Of a stretch of DNA of 11,752 nt, positions 1-5,837 are shown piece after piece (the first letter of the stretch is position 1; each line of letters begins with the position of its first letter). The stretch lies in the NCBI GenBank assembly GCA_016206275.1, contig JACQRY010000044.1, positions 1-11,752 on the forward strand. The letters run 5' to 3'. The DNA comes from Nitrososphaerota archaeon (GTDB lineage: Archaea; Thermoproteota; Nitrososphaeria; Nitrososphaerales; JACQRY01). The position numbers and the translations under genes were made by a program. Below the pieces are notes generated by a model. It was not told the origin of the DNA. It saw nothing but the letters and a program-made list of their open reading frames with translations, and did no database searches.

Positions 1-723
1 ATCGTAACAGGCTCTAGTAAAGGCATAGGTAAGGCTGTGGCAGGGCTCTTCGCGTCTGAAGGGGCATCAGTTGTCATAGTATCAGGTTCCAGCCTGGATG
101 CGGCCAAGGTAATGACAGAAGATATAGAACGGAAAGGCGGAGTAGCCCTACCAATCAAGGCAGATGTATCGAAGGCAGACGAAGTGCAAGCAATGGTTGA
201 TGCAGCCATCAACAGGTTCCGCAGAGTTGACATCTTGGTGAATAATGCCGGAATTCAAGAAATAAAGAAACTTGTGGACATAACTGAAGAACAGTGGGAT
301 CGTATGATCGATGTGCATCTGAAGGGCACTTTTCTCTGCACCAAAGCAGTCGCACCCCATATGATAGCACAGAAATTCGGGAGAATAATCAATGTATCAG
401 CACCCTCTGCGTTAAGGGGAAGTCCGGCGCACGCTGATTATGCTGCGGCGAAAGGAGGAATCATAAGTCTGACCAAGACTGCCGCGAAAGAGCTTGCACC
501 CTGGGTTAACGTGAACTGCGTAGTCCCAGTAGCGAAGACAGCAATGACAGCAATGGAAATGGCTTATTCCGGTAGGAGTGAAGAAGAGCAGAAGGCCCGC
601 TATCCTTTGCAGCGTTTCGCTCAGCCCGATGAAATAGCCCCCGTGTTTCTATTCTTCGCATCTAAGGACAGCAGTTACGTTACGGGCCAGGTCCTAGCAG
701 TCGACGGCGGGTTAACCAGCTAG
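1..723 (+). CDS. Short-chain dehydrogenase/reductase, 5'-truncated by window edge
   Basis: Probable NAD(P)-dependent oxidoreductase of the classical SDR family (FabG-like fold), cytosolic. The frame is open from base 1, and the first visible residues already form the cofactor motif TGSSKGIG (residues 3-10), so the true start lies roughly ten codons upstream of the window; the GTG at 37 is internal. Visible features: a DV pair after beta-3, NNAG at about 81-84, YAAAK (Tyr147, Lys151) and the usual C-terminal VTGQ..DGG segment. 240 residues are visible, near the normal family length of about 250. Oddities: the catalytic Asn of the SDR tetrad is His106 (DVHLKGTF), the catalytic Ser position (Tyr minus 13) is Ala134 with a Ser one residue earlier, and the usual PG after beta-6 is PV. 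It may be a divergent reductase with altered chemistry. Family is certain; substrate is unknown. Confidence 0.9.
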   Translation: MVTGSSKGIGKAVAGLFASEGASVVIVSGSSLDAAKVMTEDIERKGGVALPIKADVSKADEVQAMVDAAINRFRRVDILVNNAGIQEIKKLVDITEEQWDRMIDVHLKGTFLCTKAVAPHMIAQKFGRIINVSAPSALRGSPAHADYAAAKGGIISLTKTAAKELAPWVNVNCVVPVAKTAMTAMEMAYSGRSEEEQKARYPLQRFAQPDEIAPVFLFFASKDSSYVTGQVLAVDGGLTS

Positions 724-777
724 CAACTTTAGTCCTCACGTAAACTAACATAATGCACCAGCTCTACTCGTAGGATT

Positions 778-822
778 AGCCTAGCGCCTGGAGACTACGT
801 CGTAAGGTTCAGTCACTAGGCT
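778..822. repeat. Inverted repeat, possible stem-loop after the SDR gene
   Basis: AGCCTAG (778-784) is perfectly complementary to CTAGGCT (816-822), with a 31-base loop that itself contains the short palindrome TACGTCGTA. Located about 55 bp after the SDR stop. It could be an mRNA 3' structure or operator, but a 7-bp match at this distance can arise by chance, and no T-run typical of an archaeal terminator follows. Confidence 0.25.
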
Positions 823-977
823 CTGACAACCCATTGGGACGTTTCTCCGATCTGACAATTGAATGAGCATTAAGCGTTCTCCAGTTCGACCAAGTCGTAT
901 CAATCTATATATTGCCTATAAGCCTACACCAATCTAACCGACGCAAGCACCAGACCATGTTATGAAAACCAGTAATT

Positions 978-992
978 GAAAAGGCTTTTAGA
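978..992 (+). promoter_or_regulatory. Candidate archaeal promoter (BRE/TATA-like) for the M24 gene
   Basis: A purine-rich GAAAAGG followed by CTTTTAGA resembles a BRE plus TATA-like element. Its centre lies about 37 bp before the TTG start at 1025, the same spacing as the stronger candidate before the gene at 4611, which would give a transcript with a very short leader. The TATA-like stretch at 905-913 is an alternative that would give a leader of about 90 nt. The call rests on composition and spacing only. Confidence 0.35.
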
Positions 993-1024
993 TGCGACTC
1001 ATTGGCGGCACCTAGATGTGACCA

Positions 1025-2218
1025 TTGAAGGATCATTTTGTTCAAAGAGATTTCCCGGCTGAGGAATATCAGGCTCACAGTAAGAGAGCAATTGAATTAA
1101 TGGAGGAAATGGGTTTAGATGCGCTGATGGTTACCGGTGACTTCACTTCTTCTCTTAACTACCGATATTTGAGCGGGCATTTACCCAGAGATTATCAATC
1201 CAATTTCTCCAGGCCACATGTTATGATCCTACCCAAAAATGGAGAACCTATCCTTATCGTCTATGTTTTGACCGAGAGAGACGCTCAGCTAGCGTCGTGG
1301 GTGAAAGACATACGCTCGTACACTCAGCCCTTCTCCTTCGAAACCGTCAGACAAGCCTTACTAGACTTGGGGTTGCAGAAGTCAAAGATCGGTGTGGAGC
1401 TCGGTGTGGAGCATCGGATGGCCGTCCCCTACGGTGAATTTGATAAACTAAGGAAAGCATTTCCCGAAGGGAGTTTCGATGATGCCGCTGATCTGCTTTG
1501 GAGTATGAGAATGATCAAATCTCCGCGGGAGATCCAGTGTATTCAAAAAGCGGATGAAATCAATATTGGGGCGCTGGAGTACTGTTTCAGCCAGCTCCGT
1601 GAAGGGGACACAGAAATTGATGCCGCGAAACATATCCTGAACCATATGGTCGAGCATGGCGCCTACAGGCCTCCTGTAGCGCAGATTATAGTGAATTCTG
1701 GCCCAGAGTGGAGAACAGGGTTCTTCCCCCCCAAAGAGAAAACTCTGAAGAAAGGAGACTTGATCTTCATAGATTCAGGGTGCATAATCAATGGCTACTG
1801 GGGCGAATTCAACCGCATGGCATCTGTGGGACCGGCATCTGACAGACAGAAGCGTAATCACAAATCGATTCTAACGATTATACAGAACACTATCAGAGAA
1901 GGTATCAAGCCTGGAGTAAAATCCAGCGACCTGATGAAATTCTTCATTAGCCAATACAAGAACATGGGTCTTGATCCACCTTCCTACTACGGTGAATATC
2001 CTTTCATGCATCTATGCCACGGCGTAGGTCTTCAGGGCAGTGAACCACCATTCATACGCATTGACAGTGAACTTGAGCTGAAGGCAGGGATGGTTCTCTC
2101 AGTAGAAGCCTACCATAAGGATCAGGAAGTCTACGGCTCCGAGGAAGACATCCTCATAACCGAAAACGGATGCAAAGTTCTGTCCAGAATGGATGAAGAG
2201 CTCTACACCATTTCTTAA
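1025..2218 (+). CDS. M24 family metallohydrolase (Xaa-Pro peptidase/creatinase-like)
   Basis: A two-domain pita-bread protein of 397 residues: an N-terminal creatinase-type domain (about 10-160) and a C-terminal M24 catalytic domain (about 165-390). Metal-ligand positions can be followed: Asp250 in FIDSG, then Glu261 where nearly all peptidases have Asp (spacing of 11 kept), His332 in CHGVGL, Glu361 in SVEAY and Glu374 in EEDILIT. Family members cleave Xaa-Pro peptides or hydrolyse small amidino or N-acyl compounds (creatinase, ectoine hydrolase). The Asp-to-Glu change argues against assuming ordinary prolidase activity. The TTG start at 1025 is chosen because an in-frame TGA lies immediately upstream (1019-1021) and the N-terminal FPAEEY..H segment fits the family; the next start, ATG 1100, would remove it. 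There is no clear Shine-Dalgarno. The ornithine cyclodeaminase-like gene follows after 26 bp, so a shared transcript and pathway are likely. Confidence 0.88.
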   Translation: MKDHFVQRDFPAEEYQAHSKRAIELMEEMGLDALMVTGDFTSSLNYRYLSGHLPRDYQSNFSRPHVMILPKNGEPILIVYVLTERDAQLASWVKDIRSYTQPFSFETVRQALLDLGLQKSKIGVELGVEHRMAVPYGEFDKLRKAFPEGSFDDAADLLWSMRMIKSPREIQCIQKADEINIGALEYCFSQLREGDTEIDAAKHILNHMVEHGAYRPPVAQIIVNSGPEWRTGFFPPKEKTLKKGDLIFIDSGCIINGYWGEFNRMASVGPASDRQKRNHKSILTIIQNTIREGIKPGVKSSDLMKFFISQYKNMGLDPPSYYGEYPFMHLCHGVGLQGSEPPFIRIDSELELKAGMVLSVEAYHKDQEVYGSEEDILITENGCKVLSRMDEELYTIS

Positions 2219-2230
2219 TGTTCCTCTTTT

Positions 2231-2238
2231 AGGAGGTG
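2231..2238 (+). promoter_or_regulatory. Strong Shine-Dalgarno AGGAGGTG
   Basis: Near-perfect complement to the 3' end of 16S rRNA, 6 nt before ATG 2245, in the short gap after the M24 stop. It fixes the start of the downstream gene and fits re-initiation on a polycistronic mRNA. Confidence 0.85.
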
Positions 2239-2244
2239 GTTTAG

Positions 2245-3255
2245 ATGAAAGAAACCCTGATACTATCCGTCAAGGAAATCATGAGCCTAGTATCCATGAA
2301 GGAGTGCATCGATCTCCAAGAGAAGGCTTTTCGAGCCTTAGGAAAAGAGAAGACCATCAATGCACCCAACTCCTGGCTCTTCGTCGACAAACATCATGGA
2401 CACAACAAGCTGATGGCGTGCTTCATGGAAGGGGAAGAAAAGGACTATCAGGCTGTCAAAACCATCAGCAGCTACCCCAACAACGTCAAACACAATCTTC
2501 CCACTGTTCTAGGGTGCCTAGCCTTAATCGACCCTGAAACAAGTTTACCAATCTGCTTCATGGACGCAGCATACATCACAGCCCTGAGAACAGGGGCGGG
2601 AGGAGCTCTAGCAGCAAAACTTTTAGCTCGAAAGAATTCTGAGAATATAGGTGTAATAGGCACGGGTAACACGGCCGGCCCAACTTTGCGCGGGATTCTA
2701 GAGACCCTTGAAGGCATCAAGAGAGGAAAAGTGTTTAGCCGCAGCCCAGGTCGCCGTCAAGCATTCTGCACAAAGATCAGCCAAGAATACTCCGTTGACC
2801 TGAAGCCTGTAGAATCAGCTCAAAAGGCAGTAGACGGAGCAGACATCGTCATCACGGGGACAACATCACCAACACCTGTGCTTCTCGATGAATGGATTAA
2901 GCCTGGCATGCATATCAACGCAATGGGGATAAGGACCGAAATTGACCCGAAGATCCTCAAGAGAAGCAAGATAGTTGGAGACTCGCTCACCACCGCTGTC
3001 GACGACGGCAAGTCGCTTATGGCCATAAAGGCTAGCATCATATCAAGCAAAGACGTTTACGGAGACCTAGGTGACCTCTTGTTAGGCCGTAAACCTGGAC
3101 GAGCAGGCGAAGGCGAAATTACTTTCTTTGACAGCTCAGGAGTAGCTGTTCAAGACGTCGTCGTAGCAGGGTATGTGTATGAGAAAGCCCTTAGAAATGG
3201 CGTCGGAGTTAGAGTAGATATGTTTAGCGGGGTAGAGCAGCTGATCTCTCCATAG
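2245..3255 (+). CDS. Ornithine cyclodeaminase / mu-crystallin family protein
   Basis: 336 residues, the normal length for this NAD(P)-binding family, which includes ornithine cyclodeaminase, archaeal alanine dehydrogenase, ketimine reductases and the ectoine-utilisation protein EutC. Visible marks: the catalytic Lys72 in VKTISSYPNN, Arg115 in the RTGAGGALAA segment, the Rossmann glycine motif GTGNTA (139-144), a probable active-site Asp246 in VGDSL, and the conserved C-terminal ITFFDSSGVAVQD. The substrate could be an amino acid (oxidative or cyclising deamination) or a cyclic imine (reduction); the sequence does not decide. The start at ATG 2245 is supported by a very good ribosome binding site. 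It forms a probable two-gene unit with the M24 hydrolase, whose product it may process. It ends convergent to the aminotransferase, with a 67-bp gap and no obvious terminator. Confidence 0.9.
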   Translation: MKETLILSVKEIMSLVSMKECIDLQEKAFRALGKEKTINAPNSWLFVDKHHGHNKLMACFMEGEEKDYQAVKTISSYPNNVKHNLPTVLGCLALIDPETSLPICFMDAAYITALRTGAGGALAAKLLARKNSENIGVIGTGNTAGPTLRGILETLEGIKRGKVFSRSPGRRQAFCTKISQEYSVDLKPVESAQKAVDGADIVITGTTSPTPVLLDEWIKPGMHINAMGIRTEIDPKILKRSKIVGDSLTTAVDDGKSLMAIKASIISSKDVYGDLGDLLLGRKPGRAGEGEITFFDSSGVAVQDVVVAGYVYEKALRNGVGVRVDMFSGVEQLISP

Positions 3256-3322
3256 TATACAAACATCTACTCCATCATTCGGGCGATTAATCTAGCCAGG
3301 ATACCAAACGGCGAGTAACCAA

Positions 3323-4492
3323 CTATTTTCCTAGCCGATCATATTCATTCAGCATTTCTCCGATCTTTGATAATCCATCCATGAGAACATCGTCGCGTTG
3401 CGACAGAGTTATTCGAATGAAATCTGGATACGGACCGAAGCCTATGCCCGGGGCAACTGCCACACCCTTCTTTTCTAGGAGCTGTAGCGCGAAGTCCATT
3501 GAATCTATCCCAGGCTTGTTTATGCGGGGGAAGGCGTAGAGGCCGCCTTCAGGAGCATGCAATGATAAGGGCATTTTGGATAGGGTGGCGCTTGCTTTTT
3601 CAACACGTTTTTTCATAAGCTGCACGTTATCTCTCAACGCGTCTTCACATTCGAGAGCCTTTAGAGCGGCGAATTGAACGAACTCGGGCACGTTAGTAAG
3701 CAATAACGATTGAATCTTCGACATACTTTTGATCAAATGTGGTTCTGCAATCGCATAGCCTATCCGGAAACCTGTCATGGCCCAACATTTGGAGAAAGAT
3801 CCTATGAGAATAGAGCGGCACCTCTGCTCTTGCAGTATCGAGTAGTAAGACTGCTGATAAACATAGTCTGAGTATACCTCATCACTTATCACCGTCAATC
3901 CTTTCTGAGCAGCAATCTCAGCAACTCGTTGAACAGTCTCTTTGCTCAGGATCTTACCCGTCGGATTACTCGGAGAGTTAATCACAACACTCCCTACACC
4001 TTGATCTAACAGACCCGACACTTCTTCATCGGATGGAGACCAGCCGTCCTCGAGTCTAGTGTTAAGTGTGATATACTCGCCTCCTACGAATTTCACGCAT
4101 TCACGGTAGGCGGGCCAGTCTGGAGCAATGATGGCGGCTTTCCCTTGGTTCCTGAGTGCGGCTGCAAAGCAAAGGTAGATCGCGAATCTGCCGCCTGGGG
4201 TAACAATTACATTATCTTGGGAGAGACTAACCTTGTATCTTTTACCGATGGTTTGTGCTAATGCACTTCTCAGCTGAGGTATGCCTGATGGACTGCTGTA
4301 ACGTAGATGACCTTCCTTCGCAGAAATATACATTGCATCTATGACTTCTCTTGGTGGAAAAAAGTCAGGTTCCCCTATTTCGAGGTGAATCACTTTTCGG
4401 CCTTGCTTCTCTAGAGTGGTAGCTTTTTCAAACATAATTATATGAGGCTCCGCGCTAGTGCTCAACTCAATTTCATACTGCTTTCCTGACAT
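3323..4492 (-). CDS. PLP-dependent class I aminotransferase (AspC/AraT-like)
   Basis: Fold-type I aminotransferase of 389 residues that moves an amino group between an amino acid and a 2-oxoacid using pyridoxal phosphate. Numbered from the chosen start: GEPDF at about 40-44, YSSPSG at about 65-70, NSPSNPTG containing Asn176, DEVYSDYVY with Asp204 and Tyr207, the Schiff-base Lys235 in GSFSKCWAMTGFRIGY, and the substrate-carboxylate Arg360 in FIRITLS. The motif set fits the aspartate/aromatic aminotransferase subgroup, but the donor cannot be named. The frame is open upstream to 4570 (ATG at 4564, GTG at 4531). I prefer ATG 4492 because relatives begin about 40 residues before GEPDF and the longer forms would overlap the promoter region. 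None of the candidate starts has a good Shine-Dalgarno. Convergent with the cyclodeaminase-like gene and divergent from the 114-residue gene. Confidence 0.88.
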   Translation of the reverse strand: MSGKQYEIELSTSAEPHIIMFEKATTLEKQGRKVIHLEIGEPDFFPPREVIDAMYISAKEGHLRYSSPSGIPQLRSALAQTIGKRYKVSLSQDNVIVTPGGRFAIYLCFAAALRNQGKAAIIAPDWPAYRECVKFVGGEYITLNTRLEDGWSPSDEEVSGLLDQGVGSVVINSPSNPTGKILSKETVQRVAEIAAQKGLTVISDEVYSDYVYQQSYYSILQEQRCRSILIGSFSKCWAMTGFRIGYAIAEPHLIKSMSKIQSLLLTNVPEFVQFAALKALECEDALRDNVQLMKKRVEKASATLSKMPLSLHAPEGGLYAFPRINKPGIDSMDFALQLLEKKGVAVAPGIGFGPYPDFIRITLSQRDDVLMDGLSKIGEMLNEYDRLGK

Positions 4493-4568
4493 GTGATAAA
4501 CTTTCTGCTCGAGTCGGAAAATCTGCGCCACAGGAGATGAAGGTAGCTGAAATGGTTTGAACATTATC

Positions 4569-4580
4569 AAATTTATTAAC
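4569..4580 (+). promoter_or_regulatory. Archaeal TATA box in the divergent intergenic region
   Basis: AAATTTATTAAC is centred about 36 bp before ATG 4611. With the usual 25-bp distance from TATA to transcription start, the transcript would begin around 4600 with a leader of about 10 nt. Read on the other strand, the same AT-rich block (GTTAATAAATTT) could serve the aminotransferase, giving a leader of about 55 nt for the 4492 start. One shared element for two divergent genes is inferred. Confidence 0.55.
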
Positions 4581-4610
4581 CTGTTGCGAGGACGATCAAC
4601 TGGATTTAGG

Positions 4611-4955
4611 ATGAAGATCGTGCTTCAGCACGCTTTGCCAAGGAAAATCGACTACCTGAAGCTCTTTGCAAGCATAGGGTCAGCTTCCTTTTATCTTTCC
4701 GTTAACGGAAGAAATGTCCAGTGGCTGGGGAGAATCGAAGCAGCTAGGAGCCAGAGACGATCCTTCACCGATCAAGAGTATGTCCGCTACAGAATGTATC
4801 ATCCCGTCGACGAGATACTTGCTGAAAACAGTGAGGAAGTTGTTGTTAGAACCAAGGAGGGCGTAGAGGAGCAGTGGTTGAAGCCCAAGTGGCTACTGAG
4901 GCGTCGCAGAGTTGTCAATAAGATGACAAACTCTCAAGGCGCCGTTAATACGTAG
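4611..4955 (+). CDS. Conserved-looking small protein of unknown function
   Basis: A 114-residue protein that I do not recognise. The frame is open from TTG 4557, but that would place the start upstream of the TATA box; ATG 4611 lies at the right distance for a short-leader transcript and gives a clean N-terminus (MKIVLQHALP). No signal peptide or membrane segment is visible. The first 60 residues alternate hydrophobic and polar residues (KLFASIGSASFYLSV), suggesting a small mixed fold; the middle is acidic (DEILAENSEE), and the C-terminal third is basic with a run of four arginines (about 95-100), which might bind nucleic acid or a phosphate surface. The polyprenyl synthase gene follows after 15 bp with a Shine-Dalgarno in the gap, so the two are almost surely cotranscribed; a link to isoprenoid metabolism is only a guess from this context. 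Confidence 0.7.
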   Translation: MKIVLQHALPRKIDYLKLFASIGSASFYLSVNGRNVQWLGRIEAARSQRRSFTDQEYVRYRMYHPVDEILAENSEEVVVRTKEGVEEQWLKPKWLLRRRRVVNKMTNSQGAVNT

Positions 4956-4960
4956 TATGC

Positions 4961-4966
4961 AAGGAG
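4961..4966 (+). promoter_or_regulatory. Shine-Dalgarno AAGGAG deciding a TTG start
   Basis: AAGGAG lies 4 nt before TTG 4971. The nearby ATG at 4957 is in another frame, so this site supports TTG as the initiation codon of the polyprenyl synthase. Confidence 0.65.
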
Positions 4967-4970
4967 CGTT

Positions 4971-5837
4971 TTGCAATTGGAGCTAAGGGACATCGGAGGC
5001 AATGACGCCCAGAGAGAAAAGACAGATCAATACCTTTCACAGATCGAGGAAGCTATCCGCCGCGAGCTCCAGAAACATGTTGAGTCCCGCTTCCACGGTC
5101 CTTTGACTTACGCAGTAGAGGGAGGCAAACTAATTAGACCCTTGTTACTTCTATTCGCCGGCGAAGCAGTTGGCAACAGGAATGAAGACTTGCTCCCCGC
5201 GGCTGTTGCAATAGAACTCCTTCACACAGAGTCAATCACCCATGACGACATAATCGACGAGGAAACTTCCAGAAGGAATCGCGTCGTCTTTCACGTCAAG
5301 TATGGGTATGGAGCATCTCTACTGACAGCGGATTTCGTTTTCGGCATGATACTTGAGATCGCTTCTCGATACGGCGATCCTAGGGTTGCACAAGAGCTTT
5401 CAACGGCAGCGTTAAGGATGTGTGAAGGTGAGCTTTGGGAGTTGAAGATCGATCCAGGCGTCTACAAGATCAGCAAGGAGGAATACATACAGATCATTTC
5501 TCTTAAGACCGCGTCTCTGTTTCAAGCTGCCACCAAGCTGGGGGCTATAATTGGCGGAGGAAGCGAAGAAGAGATCTCCGCGCTCTCCAGCTACGGATTA
5601 CAGCTCGGGATCGCCTATCAGATCCAAGACGATCTTCTGGACTGGGAAAGGGAGGGCAAGATCACTAGCAGCCTGATTCTGAATTCCAAGAAAGATGACG
5701 ATATCTTGTCCCAGATGAGGAGGATGGCTAAGAGCTATACTGCGAAAGCTAAACAGGAGCTCATGGTCCTCAAAGATTCTGGGAGCCGAAGCTATCTGGA
5801 AGCACTGGCGGAGTTCAGCTCGGAGCGACTGCAGTAG
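4971..5837 (+). CDS. Polyprenyl (probably geranylgeranyl-type) diphosphate synthase, short variant
   Basis: Trans-isoprenyl diphosphate synthase that condenses isopentenyl diphosphate with allylic diphosphates; in archaea this supplies the C20 or longer chains for membrane ether lipids and quinone tails. Visible: GGKLIRP (51-57), the first Asp-rich motif DDIID (92-96) followed by RR, GELWEL (153-158), KTASLF (179-184) and the second Asp-rich motif DDLLD (220-224). Two features are unusual. The residue five before the first Asp, which sets the floor of the chain-length pocket, is Glu87 rather than an aromatic or small residue. The loop after DDLLD that normally carries a GKxxGxD segment seems to be missing, which helps explain the length of 288 against about 320-350. 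Possible outcomes are altered chain length or a non-catalytic partner subunit. The start is TTG with a Shine-Dalgarno. The end overlaps nuoN tail to tail. Confidence 0.88.
   Translation: MQLELRDIGGNDAQREKTDQYLSQIEEAIRRELQKHVESRFHGPLTYAVEGGKLIRPLLLLFAGEAVGNRNEDLLPAAVAIELLHTESITHDDIIDEETSRRNRVVFHVKYGYGASLLTADFVFGMILEIASRYGDPRVAQELSTAALRMCEGELWELKIDPGVYKISKEEYIQIISLKTASLFQAATKLGAIIGGGSEEEISALSSYGLQLGIAYQIQDDLLDWEREGKITSSLILNSKKDDDILSQMRRMAKSYTAKAKQELMVLKDSGSRSYLEALAEFSSERLQ

Larger units (their letters stand above)
724..1024. other. Intergenic region of about 300 bp, no gene seen
   Basis: No convincing reading frame, tRNA or other RNA gene is seen here. It holds a 7-bp inverted repeat (778-822), an AT-rich TATA-like stretch CTATATATT (905-913), and a second candidate promoter element nearer the next gene. 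It separates the SDR gene from the M24 gene, so the latter probably has its own promoter. A very short open frame starting at ATG 992 and ending at 1015 sits in the presumed leader; I do not call it a gene. Confidence 0.6.

Noticed and set aside
37..39. GTG as start of the SDR gene
   Set aside because: The frame is open to base 1 and encodes the essential TGSSKGIG cofactor motif before this codon, so the gene begins upstream of the window.
785..830. Possible tRNA T-arm (GGTTCAGTC) in the intergenic region
   Set aside because: No matching 5-bp T stem, anticodon arm or acceptor stem can be drawn around it.
2193..2537. Plus-strand open frame overlapping the end of the M24 gene and the start of the cyclodeaminase gene
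   Set aside because: It is an out-of-frame reading of the cyclodeaminase gene, which has a strong Shine-Dalgarno and clear family motifs; the alternative protein is low-complexity and basic.
3256..3322. Terminator or small gene between the convergent cyclodeaminase and aminotransferase genes
   Set aside because: Only 67 bp, with no clear hairpin and no T-run long enough on either strand to call an archaeal terminator.
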